A DNA stretch of 8,450 nt from Alphaproteobacteria bacterium (lineage in GTDB: Bacteria; Pseudomonadota; Alphaproteobacteria; Micropepsales; Micropepsaceae): NCBI GenBank assembly GCA_947373775.1, contig CANBZE010000058.1, positions 1-8,450 on the forward strand, in the 5' to 3' direction. A program made the position numbers and the translations under genes. Every line of letters starts with the position of its first letter. Position 1 is the stretch's first letter. A model generated the notes under the pieces. It did no database searches, was not told the origin of the DNA, and was given only the letters and a program-made list of their open reading frames with translations. Below are positions 1 to 7,518 of the stretch, in pieces.

Positions 1-107
1 GCCGGCTTCCACCGTTAGACCTCGGCGCCGCCAGGCGTGAGCATGTCCAGTGGACATGGGGGCGAACGCCGCGAGCTTGGGCGAGCGGCCAGGGGACTTT
101 CCCCAGA

Positions 108-121
108 TTTTGCGCGCAAAA
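108..121. promoter_or_regulatory. Perfect 14-bp palindrome upstream of dnaX, candidate operator
   Basis: TTTTGCGCGCAAAA equals its own reverse complement. It would lie at about -52 to -39 relative to a transcript starting at the dnaX ATG, a usual place for a regulator that touches RNA polymerase. No regulator is identified. The symmetry is seen directly; the operator role is inference. Confidence 0.35.
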
Positions 122-144
122 ACCGCCCCGTTATGAGAAGCGCT

Positions 145-153
145 TGCTATAGT
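145..153 (+). promoter_or_regulatory. Extended -10 promoter element of dnaX (probably leaderless)
   Basis: TGCTATAGT matches an extended -10 (TGnTATAAT) at all but one position. No -35 hexamer sits 16-18 bases upstream, which the TG extension could offset. Only six bases (CCCGCC) separate it from the ATG at 160, so a transcript begun at the normal distance would start at or beside the A of the start codon. No Shine-Dalgarno precedes that ATG, which agrees with a leaderless message. Confidence 0.45.
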
Positions 154-159
154 CCCGCC

Positions 160-1860
160 ATGGCAAAAACCCCGGCGCCCGCCCAGCCCTACCGCGTATT
201 GGCGCGCAAATACCGCCCCACCGATTTCACCGGCCTGATCGGGCAGGAAGCGCTGGTGCGCACCCTGTCCAACGCCTTTGCCACCGGCCGCATCGCCCAT
301 GCCTTCATGCTGACCGGCGTGCGCGGGGTGGGAAAAACCACCACCGCGCGTATCATCGCCCGCGCCCTGAACTGCATCGGCGCCGACGGCAAGAACACCC
401 AGCCCACCATCCAGCCTTGCGGGGTGTGCGAGCCCTGCGTTTCGATTTCCGAATCGCGCAATGTGGACGTTCAGGAAATGGACGCCGCGTCGCGCACCGG
501 CATCGACGACATTCGCGAGATCATCGAGGGGGTGCGCTATGCCCCGGTCGCGGCGCGCTACAAGGTCTATATCATCGACGAAGTGCACATGCTGTCCAAG
601 CAGGCCTTCAACGGCCTGCTCAAGACACTGGAAGAGCCGCCGCCGCATGTGAAGTTCGTCTTCGCCACCACCGAAATTCGCAAGGTCCCGGTGACGGTGC
701 TGTCGCGCTGCCAGCGTTTCGATCTGCGCCGCATCGACAGCGCCGAACTCGCCGCCTATCTGGCGACCCTGGCCGAAAAGGAAAAGGTCAAGATTGAGGA
801 AGGCGCGCTGGCGCTGATTGCGCGTGCCGCGGAAGGTTCGGCGCGCGATTCCCTGTCGCTGCTCGATCAGGCCATCGCGCACGGTGAAGGCGACATGATC
901 ACCGCCGACACGGTGCGCCAGATGCTGGGCCTGGCCGATCGCGGCCGGGTGCTGGATATTTTTGAAAAGCTGATGGGCGGCAAGATTGCCGAAGCCCTGA
1001 CCGACCTGGGCGGCTTGTACGACGCCGGCGCCGATCCGCTGGCGGTGATGCAGGATTTGCTGGAGACCACGCACTTCCTGACACGGCTGAAGGTAGCCCC
1101 TAGCGCGCAAGGCTTCTTCGACGGTGGTTCGGGCGAAGCCAAGCGCGCCGCTGAGCTGGCCGCCAAGCTTTCCGTCGCGGCGTTGACGCGCGCCTGGCAA
1201 ATCCTGCTCAAGGGCCTGTTTGAAGTGCGCGACGCCACGCGCCCCATCTCGGCCTGCGAGATGGCGCTGATCCGCTTGTCCTATGCCGCCGAACTGCCGC
1301 CCACCGACAAGCTGGTGAAGGATTTGCTCGACGGCGGGGCGGTGCCTGCGCCGCGCGGCGGTGCGCCTGCGCCGTCATCGCCGTCCCGCGCGCCGGTGGC
1401 GTCCGGCAGCGCGATGCGCGCGCCGCAGCCGCAGCCCGAAGGCGCACCCAGCGCCTCCATCCGCAATCTCGAAGACATGGTCGCCCTGGCGGCCACGCAC
1501 AACGCCCCGATCCTGCGCGTGGCTCTGGAGAATTACGTCCACCTTGTGCATCTGGAGCCGGGACGGATCGAGTTTCGCCCCCATGCCCGCGCGCCGCGCA
1601 CCTTGGCGGGCGATCTGCAGCAGAAATTGCGCGACTGGACCGGCGAACGCTGGGCGGTGTCCATCGCCAGCCAGGGCGGCGCGCCCACCTTGGCGGAGCA
1701 GAAGCAATCAGCCAAGACGGCGCGCTTTGAAGCGGTGGCGCAGGAACCGATGGTGCGCGCCGTGCTGGACCGTTTCCCCGGCGCCGAAATCGTCGCGGTG
1801 CGCGACGTGGCGAGCGAGGACATCGCCCCTGCCATGCCGGAAAGCGATTCCGACTCCTGA
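160..1860 (+). CDS. dnaX: DNA polymerase III subunit tau (clamp-loader ATPase DnaX)
   Basis: This is the ATPase and organising subunit of the replicative clamp loader; it loads the beta clamp and tethers the core polymerases at the fork. From the ATG at 160 the protein has 566 residues. It opens with [10 protein letters not shown] (11-20), the usual DnaX start. Walker A is GVRGVGKT (53-60); C72, C87, C90 and C93 form the zinc site; Walker B is IIDEVH (138-143); the arginine-finger motif is SRC (182-184). A Pro/Ala-rich linker lies near residues 395-430, followed by a C-terminal tau domain to the end. I rejected starts at 37 (GTG) and 133 (ATG) because they add unconserved residues. No A-rich slippery heptamer for making gamma was seen. 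The stop shares its last base with the recR start. Confidence 0.96.
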   Translation: MAKTPAPAQPYRVLARKYRPTDFTGLIGQEALVRTLSNAFATGRIAHAFMLTGVRGVGKTTTARIIARALNCIGADGKNTQPTIQPCGVCEPCVSISESRNVDVQEMDAASRTGIDDIREIIEGVRYAPVAARYKVYIIDEVHMLSKQAFNGLLKTLEEPPPHVKFVFATTEIRKVPVTVLSRCQRFDLRRIDSAELAAYLATLAEKEKVKIEEGALALIARAAEGSARDSLSLLDQAIAHGEGDMITADTVRQMLGLADRGRVLDIFEKLMGGKIAEALTDLGGLYDAGADPLAVMQDLLETTHFLTRLKVAPSAQGFFDGGSGEAKRAAELAAKLSVAALTRAWQILLKGLFEVRDATRPISACEMALIRLSYAAELPPTDKLVKDLLDGGAVPAPRGGAPAPSSPSRAPVASGSAMRAPQPQPEGAPSASIRNLEDMVALAATHNAPILRVALENYVHLVHLEPGRIEFRPHARAPRTLAGDLQQKLRDWTGERWAVSIASQGGAPTLAEQKQSAKTARFEAVAQEPMVRAVLDRFPGAEIVAVRDVASEDIAPAMPESDSDS

Positions 1861-2450
1861 TGGCGGCGATTGGTTCGGAGATCGAGCGGCTGATCCAGCT
1901 GCTGTCCAAATTGCCCGGGCTGGGGCCGCGCTCGGCCCGGCGCGCGGCGCTGGCCTTGCTGAAGAAGCGCGACACCTTGCTGGAGCCACTGGCCGCCAGT
2001 CTGCGCGAAGCCGCGGACGCCATTCTGACATGCGCGGTGTGCGGCAATCTCGATACCCAGAGCCCGTGTGCCATTTGCAGCGACAGCCGCCGCGATCCGC
2101 ACATCCTTTGCGTGGTGGAAGATGTCGCCGACCTGTGGGCGCTGGAGCGGGCTAGTGTGTTCCGTGGCCGTTATCATGTGCTGGGCGGTGCGCTGTCGGC
2201 GCTGGATGGCGTCACGCCGGACCGGCTGAATGTCGGCGGCCTCCTCGAACGCGTGAAGCATAATGTCGAAGAAGTGATCCTGGCGATGAACGCCACGGTT
2301 GAAGGCCAGACCACGGCGCATTACCTGATGGACCTGCTGGGCGACATGAAAGTCACCCGCCTGGCGCATGGCGTGCCGGTGGGCGGCGAGCTCGACTATC
2401 TGGACGAAGGCACGCTGTCGGCGGCCTTCAAGGCGCGCCGGGCACTCTAA
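1860..2450 (+). CDS. recR: Recombination mediator protein RecR
   Basis: RecR acts with RecF and RecO to load RecA on SSB-coated single-stranded DNA at gaps and stalled forks. The 196-residue length is normal. A helix-hairpin-helix region contains [11 protein letters not shown] (18-28). The zinc finger is C58, C61, C70 and C73. The Toprim domain begins around [11 protein letters not shown] (81-91) with E87, and the end has the conserved [12 protein letters not shown] stretch. The ATG at 1860 overlaps the dnaX TGA by one base (TGATG) with no Shine-Dalgarno, so translation probably depends on ribosomes finishing dnaX. In most Alphaproteobacteria ybaB/ebfC lies between dnaX and recR; here it is missing. 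The stop overlaps that of rmuC on the other strand. Confidence 0.96.
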   Translation: MAAIGSEIERLIQLLSKLPGLGPRSARRAALALLKKRDTLLEPLAASLREAADAILTCAVCGNLDTQSPCAICSDSRRDPHILCVVEDVADLWALERASVFRGRYHVLGGALSALDGVTPDRLNVGGLLERVKHNVEEVILAMNATVEGQTTAHYLMDLLGDMKVTRLAHGVPVGGELDYLDEGTLSAAFKARRAL

Positions 2451-3529
2451 GTCAGGCTTTTTGTGCCTTCGGGCGGGGCCAGTTCGACCTTATCGATCCG
2501 TTCGGCTCGGCCGATAATTCGTCCCATCGGCTTTTCAATCTCACCGATATCCTTTGAGGTGCGCTCGAAGTGGATACGCAGTTCATTGACGCGCTCGGCC
2601 AACAGGCGCACGTCCTTAAGTAACAATCCCACCTCGCGTTGAATTTCTTGCGCCTGCTCACGCATTTTTGCGTCTCTCATAAGGCTCAGAAGCGTTGTGA
2701 CAACCAGCATGAAGATGTGCGGACTGGCCACAACTACCTGTTCTTGGCGCGCCCTTTTTAAGGTCTCAGGAAAGTTGGCATGCAATTCCGCATACATTGC
2801 GTCTGAGGGTACGAACATAATGGCGGGGCTCTGAGTTTCGCCATGAATGAGGTATTTTTCCGAAATATCCCTTACATGCTTTTGTATGTCAGTCCGGATT
2901 TGCACCTTGGCCATCTTTCGCAAATCGTCGCTTTCTGCAACGCGCAACGCTTCGAATCCTTCATGGGGAAACTTGGAATCCACCACGATGCGCGCTTCGA
3001 CGTTGGGAATGCGGATGGCGCAATCCACAATCTTACTATTGGATAATTTGACTTGGAAATCATACTGATCCGGTGCCATGTGATCGGAGACAATGCTTTC
3101 CATAATGTCTTGCGCAAATGCGCCGCGCTGCTGCTTGTCGGAAAATATTTGCTGTAGGCTTATGACGTGGCCCGACAATGCGTTGATGTTGGCCTGTGCC
3201 TGATCGATCACGGTGAGCCGTTCCGCAATGCCACCCAGCGTCTGCCCGGTCTTTTCCGCACTGTCCTTTAGGCTATCGCCCATTCGCTTTTCCAAAGCTT
3301 CCAGCCGCTCCCCCAACAGGCGCGTCAGCGCTTCCTGAGCCGCTACCGTCTGGGTGAACTGGCCACCGATCTCGCCCTGCTTGGCCAAGAGCGTATCCAG
3401 CCGCGGATCGGCCAAGGCCGTTTCCGCCCGGCGGGGCCGGGCAAAGGCCAGGATCGCGGCGCCCGCCACCACGGCAACCGCCAGTATAATCAACGCTAAT
3501 TCCATGAATCCTTGACCCAAAAGCCCCAT
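2447..3529 (-). CDS. rmuC: DNA recombination protein RmuC, membrane-anchored
   Basis: RmuC-family proteins are predicted nucleases of the PD-(D/E)XK type linked to limiting rearrangement at inverted repeats; their biochemistry is poorly known. The 360-residue product has an N-terminal membrane segment (about 10-31), a predicted coiled coil (about 40-120) and the RmuC domain (about 130-330). That domain contains IVVDSKFP (181-188; D184 and K186 are the likely catalytic Asp and Lys), the [11 protein letters not shown] stretch and the conserved late helices. It is shorter than the E. coli protein (about 475), mainly in the coiled coil and C-terminus. The start is uncertain: the ATG at 3505 (residue 9) has AAGGA three bases upstream and begins directly at the membrane helix. 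Residues of roughly 137-296 are encoded by DNA of about 48% GC, far below the neighbours. Confidence 0.92.
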   Translation of the reverse strand: MGLLGQGFMELALIILAVAVVAGAAILAFARPRRAETALADPRLDTLLAKQGEIGGQFTQTVAAQEALTRLLGERLEALEKRMGDSLKDSAEKTGQTLGGIAERLTVIDQAQANINALSGHVISLQQIFSDKQQRGAFAQDIMESIVSDHMAPDQYDFQVKLSNSKIVDCAIRIPNVEARIVVDSKFPHEGFEALRVAESDDLRKMAKVQIRTDIQKHVRDISEKYLIHGETQSPAIMFVPSDAMYAELHANFPETLKRARQEQVVVASPHIFMLVVTTLLSLMRDAKMREQAQEIQREVGLLLKDVRLLAERVNELRIHFERTSKDIGEIEKPMGRIIGRAERIDKVELAPPEGTKSLT

Positions 3530-3537
3530 TTTGCTTC

Positions 3538-3566
3538 TTGACCGCCTTCGGCGGTGCGCCTATTTC
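3538..3566 (+). promoter_or_regulatory. Promoter of the def-fmt-truA operon
   Basis: TTGACC (3538-3543), a 17-base spacer and TATTTC (3561-3566) make a good housekeeping sigma promoter. It also fits the Caulobacter-type pattern of TTGACGS and GCTANAWC separated by 10-14 bases. The -10 ends six bases before the ATG at 3573, so the expected transcript start coincides with the start codon. No Shine-Dalgarno is present. Def is therefore probably read from a leaderless message. Confidence 0.6.
3541..3555. repeat. Inverted repeat in the rmuC/def divergent region
   Basis: ACCGCC-TTC-GGCGGT is a perfect 6-bp inverted repeat with a three-base centre. It overlaps the end of the def -35 and its spacer. 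In an rmuC transcript it would form a hairpin ending 12 bases before the ATG at 3529. It could be an operator or an RNA structure; the sequence does not decide between them. Confidence 0.4.
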
Positions 3567-3572
3567 CAGCCC

Positions 3573-4091
3573 ATGACCGTGCGATCCATCTTAACCGCCC
3601 CTGATCCGCGTCTCCAAGCGGTGTCCACCGATGTGGATGCCGTGACCGACGAGATTCGCACCCTGGTCGACGACATGGCCGAGAGCATGTACGCCGCCGA
3701 CGGAATCGGCCTGGCCGCCATCCAGATCGGGATTGCCAAGCGCGTGCTGGTGATCGATTTGGACCAGAAGGACGGCAAGAAGAATCCGGTCGCCTATATC
3801 AACCCCAAGATCACCTGGGCGTCGGACGAGACGGCGGTGTTCGAGGAAGGCTGCCTGTCGGTGCCGGAGATCTGGGACGATGTCGAACGCCCCGCCCGCA
3901 TCAAGGCGGAGTATCTGGACCGCGACGGCAAGAAGCAGACCCTGGAAGCCGATGGGATGCTTGCCACCTGCCTGCAGCATGAGATGGATCACCTGAACGG
4001 CGTGCTGTTCATCGATCACCTGTCGCGCCTGAAGAAGAGCATGGCGGTCCGCAAGCTCACCAAGCACAAGAAGCTGAAAGAAACGGCGTGA
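3573..4091 (+). CDS. def: Peptide deformylase
   Basis: This metalloenzyme removes the formyl group from the N-terminal methionine of new proteins in the cytoplasm. The product has 172 residues, normal for the family. All three signature motifs are present: GIGLAAIQ (44-51; Q51 in the active site), EGCLSVP (92-98; C94 binds metal) and QHEMDHL (135-141; H136 and H140 bind metal, E137 is catalytic). Isoleucine stands before Q51 where proline is commonest. I chose the ATG at 3573 over the upstream TTG at 3531 because MTVRSIL is a typical Def start, the TTG extension would overlap the promoter, and the -10 lies exactly six bases upstream. The final GTGA overlaps the fmt start by four bases, so the two opposing enzymes of the formyl cycle are coupled. 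Confidence 0.96.
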   Translation: MTVRSILTAPDPRLQAVSTDVDAVTDEIRTLVDDMAESMYAADGIGLAAIQIGIAKRVLVIDLDQKDGKKNPVAYINPKITWASDETAVFEEGCLSVPEIWDDVERPARIKAEYLDRDGKKQTLEADGMLATCLQHEMDHLNGVLFIDHLSRLKKSMAVRKLTKHKKLKETA

Positions 4092-5005
4092 CCCTGCGCC
4101 TGGCATTCATGGGCACGCCGGATTTCGCGGTGCCCACGCTTGCCGAACTGATCGCCCAGGGCCATGACATCGCCTGCGTCTACTCCCAGCCGCCCCGTCC
4201 CAAGGGCCGCGGCATGGCGCTGGAGCCGGGACCGGTTCACAAATTTGCCGAATCCGCCAAGCTGCCGGTGCGCACGCCGTTATCGTTGAAGGATGCCGAG
4301 GAACAGGCGGCTTTTGCCGCACTGAATATCGACGCCGCCATTGTCGTGGCCTATGGGCTGCTGCTGCCCAAGGCGATTCTGGATGCGCCCAAGCTGGGCT
4401 GTTTCAATTTGCATGGCTCGCTACTGCCGCGCTGGCGCGGCGCCGCCCCCATCCAGCGTTCGGTGATGGCGGGCGACGCCGAAACCGGTGTCATGGTGAT
4501 GCAGATGGAAGAGGGGCTGGATACCGGCCCGGTGCTGATGGCCGAACGTACGCCCATCGGGCGCAAGACCAGCGGCGAGCTGACCAGCGAACTGTCGCGT
4601 CTGGGCGCGGATTTAATGGTGCGGGCGCTGGGTGCGCTGGAGCGCGGCGCTGTGATACCGCAGCCGCAAGCGGAAGGCGGCGTGACCTATGCCAGGAAAA
4701 TCTTGAAAGAAGAAGCGCGCATCGACTGGACCAGAAGCGCGCATGAGGTGGATTGCCATGTCCTCGGCCTGTCGCCGTTTCCCGGCGCCTGGACAGACGT
4801 GAATGGCGAACGCCTGAAGGTGCTTTACGCCGAACCCGCCACCGGCAATGGCCGTCCCGGCATTACCCTGGATGACGCACTGACCGTGGCATGCGGCGAT
4901 GGCGCGGTACGTTTGCGCAAAGTGCAGCGCGCCGGCGGCAAGGCGATGGATGCCGATGCTCTGCTCAAAGGCTTTGCCGTGCCGCGCGGCACGCAGCTGA
5001 CCTGA
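4088..5005 (+). CDS. fmt: Methionyl-tRNA formyltransferase
   Basis: Fmt transfers a formyl group from 10-formyltetrahydrofolate to initiator Met-tRNA; Def later removes it. The 305-residue product is of usual length. The N-terminal Rossmann-like domain starts with [13 protein letters not shown] (3-15). The loop containing PKGRG (38-42) is the tRNA-contacting insertion. Catalytic residues are N107, H109 and D145, within [17 protein letters not shown] and GLDTGP. The C-terminal OB-like domain occupies about 205-305. The start is GTG at 4088, inside the def stop (GTGA); a later ATG would delete the first strand of the nucleotide fold. The stop TGA shares a base with the truA ATG. Confidence 0.96.
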   Translation: MTLRLAFMGTPDFAVPTLAELIAQGHDIACVYSQPPRPKGRGMALEPGPVHKFAESAKLPVRTPLSLKDAEEQAAFAALNIDAAIVVAYGLLLPKAILDAPKLGCFNLHGSLLPRWRGAAPIQRSVMAGDAETGVMVMQMEEGLDTGPVLMAERTPIGRKTSGELTSELSRLGADLMVRALGALERGAVIPQPQAEGGVTYARKILKEEARIDWTRSAHEVDCHVLGLSPFPGAWTDVNGERLKVLYAEPATGNGRPGITLDDALTVACGDGAVRLRKVQRAGGKAMDADALLKGFAVPRGTQLT

Positions 5006-5751
5006 TGCCGCGCTATCGGCTCACCATCGAATATGACGGCGGGCCCTTTGTCGGCTGGCAGCGCCAGGCCGAAGGCGCCTCGGTGCAAGGCGCGCTGGAA
5101 GACGCCGTCGAGAAACTGTCCGCTGAACGCGTGACGGTAACCGGCGCCGGCCGCACCGATGCCGGGGTGCATGCTCTGGGGCAGGTGGCGCATTTCGATC
5201 TGGAAAAGAGTTTCGAGGCCGGCAAGGTGCGCGATGCGCTGAATTATTATCTGCGGCCCGCGCCAATCGTCGTGCTGGATGCGCAAGCCGTCGACAGTGA
5301 ATTTCACGCCCGCTTCTCCGCCACATCGCGGCATTACCTGTTCCGCATCTTGAACCGCCGCAGTCCGCCGGCGCTGGAAGAGGGGCGGGTATGGCATGTC
5401 TCGCACCGGCTGGATTCTCATGCCATGCAGGCGGCGGCACAATATCTTGTCGGGCAGCATGACTTCACCACCTTCCGCGCTGCCGAATGCCAGGCGCAGT
5501 CGCCGGTCAAGACGTTGGATCGCCTGGACGTCAGCCACCGCGCGGATGAAATCCATATCGAAGCCTCGGCACGGTCCTTCCTGCATCACCAGATCCGCTC
5601 CTTCGCCGGTTCCCTGAAACTGGTGGGCGAGGGCAAGTGGCAGCCCAAAGACCTGAAAGCCGCGCTGGAGGCGTGCGACCGCAGCGCCTGTGGACCTGTT
5701 TCGCCGCCGGACGGGCTATATCTTGTGCGGGTGGATTATCCGGGCAATTGA
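5005..5751 (+). CDS. truA: tRNA pseudouridine(38-40) synthase TruA
   Basis: TruA converts uridines 38, 39 and 40 of the tRNA anticodon arm to pseudouridine. The 248-residue protein begins [10 protein letters not shown] (3-12). The catalytic aspartate is D52 in GRTDAGVHA (49-57). Further family motifs are [16 protein letters not shown] in the middle and SFLHHQIRS in the C-terminal half. The ATG at 5005 overlaps the fmt TGA by one base (TGATG). The open frame extends upstream to 4891, but that part is a shadow of fmt. As the last gene of the operon it is followed by a short hairpin at 5752-5766. In many relatives dap genes lie next to truA; here a VOC gene intervenes. Confidence 0.95.
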   Translation: MPRYRLTIEYDGGPFVGWQRQAEGASVQGALEDAVEKLSAERVTVTGAGRTDAGVHALGQVAHFDLEKSFEAGKVRDALNYYLRPAPIVVLDAQAVDSEFHARFSATSRHYLFRILNRRSPPALEEGRVWHVSHRLDSHAMQAAAQYLVGQHDFTTFRAAECQAQSPVKTLDRLDVSHRADEIHIEASARSFLHHQIRSFAGSLKLVGEGKWQPKDLKAALEACDRSACGPVSPPDGLYLVRVDYPGN

Positions 5752-5766
5752 CTGGCTGTCAGCCGG
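5752..5766 (+). terminator. Weak hairpin just after truA
   Basis: CTGGCT-GTC-AGCCGG forms a six-pair stem, including one T-G pair, beginning one base after the truA stop. No run of T follows, so it is not a convincing intrinsic terminator. It could protect the mRNA end or act with Rho. Confidence 0.25.
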
Positions 5767-5819
5767 CATGGCGGAACCGCAAAAAAGATTATGTCCGTGT
5801 CGGATCGGCAGGTCGTCGG

Positions 5820-5834
5820 CCGTCTTTTAGACGG
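5820..5834. repeat. Inverted repeat upstream of the VOC gene
   Basis: CCGTCT-TTT-AGACGG is a perfect 6-bp inverted repeat with a three-base centre. It sits just upstream of the -35-like TTGGCA at 5837. It may be an operator for the VOC gene or the end of truA read-through transcripts; there is no proper T-tract after it. Confidence 0.35.
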
Positions 5835-5836
5835 AT

Positions 5837-5863
5837 TTGGCACTGAGCATGAGCCGCTAAGTC
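5837..5863 (+). promoter_or_regulatory. Putative promoter of the VOC gene
   Basis: TTGGCAC (5837-5843), 12 bases, then GCTAAGTC (5856-5863) fits the alphaproteobacterial housekeeping pattern of TTGACGS and GCTANAWC with a 10-14 base gap; seven of eight -10 positions agree. A start near 5870 would give a leader of about 18 bases containing the Shine-Dalgarno. This suggests the gene is expressed independently of truA. Confidence 0.4.
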
Positions 5864-5875
5864 CCGAATGTAGCG

Positions 5876-5881
5876 AAAGGA
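5876..5881 (+). promoter_or_regulatory. Shine-Dalgarno of the VOC gene
   Basis: AAAGGA lies six bases before the ATG at 5888 and fixes that start. It is the only strong ribosome-binding site among the forward-strand genes here. Confidence 0.7.
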
Positions 5882-5887
5882 CACCCC

Positions 5888-6367
5888 ATGGCGATTGCCA
5901 AGAACACAATCTGCATCTGGTACGACAAGGACGCCGAGGCGGCGGCCAACTTTTATGCCAAGACATTTCCGGGCAGCAGCGTAGGTACCGTTCACCGCGC
6001 GCCCAGCGACTTCCCCTCGGGCAAGGCGGGCGATGCGCTGGTGGTCGACTTCACCGTCGCCGGCATTCCCTGCATCGGTCTGAATGGCGGGCCCATGTTC
6101 AAGCACAGCGAGGCTTTCTCCTTCCAGATCGCCACGGACAATCAGGAAGAAACCGACCGCTACTGGAATGCCATTGTCGGCAATGGCGGCAAGGAAAGCG
6201 ATTGCGGCTGGTGCAAGGACAAGTGGGGCATCTCCTGGCAGATCACGCCGCGGACCTTGACCGAGGCGATGGCGGCCGGTGGCGATGAAGCCAAGCGCGC
6301 CTTCGAAGCCATGATGACCATGCAGAAGATCGACGTGGCGGCCATCGACAAAGCGAGGCGCGGTTAA
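5888..6367 (+). CDS. VOC-superfamily, PhnB/3-demethylubiquinone-methyltransferase-like protein
   Basis: The 159-residue product looks like a small soluble member of the vicinal-oxygen-chelate fold, in the PhnB-like group that databases often name 3-demethylubiquinone-9 3-methyltransferase; that name is a domain label, not a proven activity. Family features are an N-terminal strand TICIWYDKDAEAAANFYAKT (7-26), GIPCIGLNGGP, and the paired FSFQI and CGWCKDKWGISWQI stretches. No substrate can be named. C9 and the CGWC pair are notable but may only be structural. The ATG has a good Shine-Dalgarno and its own promoter-like sequence. Base use matches the neighbours, so recent transfer is not evident. 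Its TAA overlaps the dapE stop on the other strand. It may act in small-molecule detoxification or resistance, but that is only a family-level guess. Confidence 0.85.
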   Translation: MAIAKNTICIWYDKDAEAAANFYAKTFPGSSVGTVHRAPSDFPSGKAGDALVVDFTVAGIPCIGLNGGPMFKHSEAFSFQIATDNQEETDRYWNAIVGNGGKESDCGWCKDKWGISWQITPRTLTEAMAAGGDEAKRAFEAMMTMQKIDVAAIDKARRG

Positions 6368-7518
6368 AGCGGCGGCTTGGCGAAATAGGCCTTGAGCAGC
6401 GCTTCGTAGATATTGGTCAGTGCGGCGATCTCGGCCACCGGCACGCATTCATCGGCCTTGTGCATGGTGCCGCCCGCCAGGCCCAGTTCCACCACCGGGC
6501 AGATATCCTTGATGAAGCGCGCGTCCGACGTGCCGCCGCTGGTGGAGAAAAACGGCGACTGGCCGGTGACCGACGACACCGTGTCGCTGACCAGCTGGGT
6601 GAACTTGCCCGGCGTGGTCAGGAACGACACGCCGCTGGTTTGCGACGTCACCGTGATGGCGCAGCCCGATTCCTGGGCGATGCGTTGGCTGCGGTCCTGC
6701 ACCCAGTTGATCAGGCTGTCGGGCGTATGCTTGTCGTTGAAGCGGATGTTGAAGGCCGCCCGCGCTTCGCCCGGGATCACATTGGTGGTGTCGTTGCCGA
6801 CGTCCATGGACGTGAAGGCTAGGGTCGAAGGATCGAAATGCTCGTTGCCCTTGTCCAGCTTGTGGCCGGCAAGCTGTGTCACCAGCTCCGCCAGCACCGG
6901 AATGGGGTTCTTGGCCTTTTGCGGATAGCCGACATGGCCCTGCACACCGGTGACAGTGACCTTGAAATTGATCGAGCCGCGGCGGCCGATCTTTAATGTA
7001 TCGCCGGCCTGGCCCACCGATGTCGGTTCGCCCACCACGCAATGATCGATCTTCTCGTCGCGCGCCTTCAACCATTCCAGCAGTTTGACGGTGCCGTTGA
7101 CCGCCACGCCTTCTTCGTCGCCGGTGATGAGCAGGCTGATCGAGCCTTTTGGCGTACCGACGCGCGCAGCCGCAGCGACAAAAGCGGCGATGGCCGACTT
7201 CATGTCGGCGGCGCCCCGGCCATAGAGCAGGCCGTCCTTCACCTCGGCGGCGAAGGGATCGGCGTTCCACCCCTCACCCACCGGCACCACATCGGTATGG
7301 CCGGCGAAACAGAAATGGGGGCTCTCATCGCCCAGCCGGGCATAGAGATTGTCGATATCGCCGAACGGCAGGCGGTGGGTGGTGAAGCCGATATCCTTCA
7401 GCACCGCTTCCAGAACGTCGAGCGCGCCCGCATCCCTGGGCGTCACCGAAGGGCGGCGGATCAGGGCCTGGGCCAGCGCCAATGCGTCAATTTCCACGTT
7501 ATGACCGGAAGTGGGCAT
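6364..7518 (-). CDS. dapE: Succinyl-diaminopimelate desuccinylase
   Basis: DapE is a di-zinc M20-family hydrolase that removes succinate from N-succinyl-LL-diaminopimelate in lysine and peptidoglycan-precursor synthesis. The 384-residue product has the whole metal site: H74 in GHTDVVPVG, bridging D105 in GRGAADMK, catalytic E135 and metal-binding E136 in GDEEG, E164 in GEPT and H353 in TMHKADE. A dimerisation domain lies at about 180-295. I start it at the ATG at 7518; one codon upstream is a TTG that is less likely. The ATG shares its first base with the dapD TGA (TGATG), so translation is probably coupled. The stop TAA overlaps that of the VOC gene. Confidence 0.96.
   Translation of the reverse strand: MPTSGHNVEIDALALAQALIRRPSVTPRDAGALDVLEAVLKDIGFTTHRLPFGDIDNLYARLGDESPHFCFAGHTDVVPVGEGWNADPFAAEVKDGLLYGRGAADMKSAIAAFVAAAARVGTPKGSISLLITGDEEGVAVNGTVKLLEWLKARDEKIDHCVVGEPTSVGQAGDTLKIGRRGSINFKVTVTGVQGHVGYPQKAKNPIPVLAELVTQLAGHKLDKGNEHFDPSTLAFTSMDVGNDTTNVIPGEARAAFNIRFNDKHTPDSLINWVQDRSQRIAQESGCAITVTSQTSGVSFLTTPGKFTQLVSDTVSSVTGQSPFFSTSGGTSDARFIKDICPVVELGLAGGTMHKADECVPVAEIAALTNIYEALLKAYFAKPPL

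Larger units (their letters stand above)
1..159. other. Non-coding lead-in upstream of dnaX
   Basis: This stretch precedes the dnaX start. A reading frame continuous with dnaX extends back to a GTG at 37, but those 41 extra codons do not resemble the start of any DnaX, so I treat the region as non-coding. It holds three perfect inverted repeats: CATGTCCA-G-TGGACATG (42-58), GGGGA-CTT-TCCCC (92-104) and the palindrome TTTTGCGCGCAAAA (108-121). A -10 element follows at 148-153. The first 13 bases end in GGCTTCCACC, which recalls the 3' end of bacterial 4.5S SRP RNA, a gene often found just before dnaX in Alphaproteobacteria. Too little of it lies in the window to call an RNA gene. Confidence 0.6.

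Noticed and set aside
92..104. GGGACTTTCC, identical to a classical NF-kappaB site
   Set aside because: The surrounding genes are plainly bacterial, so the match is chance; only the inverted-repeat symmetry is kept.
37..159. Longer dnaX start at GTG 37 or ATG 133
   Set aside because: The added residues are unlike any DnaX N-terminus, and they would cover the palindromes and the -10 element; the 160 start gives a typical protein.
1330..1440. Repetitive GC-rich tract in dnaX (GCGCCTGCGCCG-like units)
   Set aside because: It encodes the Pro/Ala linker before the tau domain; such linkers are commonly repetitive and it is not a separate element.
160..1860. Programmed frameshift in dnaX producing gamma
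   Set aside because: I found no slippery A-run of the E. coli type; the closest stretches (GAAAAGGAAAAG near 775 and TTTTTGAAAAG near 957) do not fit, and no downstream stem was evident.
1208..2369. Long reverse-strand frames (298 and 278 codons) opposite dnaX and recR
   Set aside because: They lie wholly opposite conserved genes, are rich in Arg/Ala/Pro from GC bias, overlap each other, and resemble no family.
4825..5589. Reverse 254-codon frame opposite fmt and truA
   Set aside because: It spans two well-supported genes and shows no family motif or start signal.
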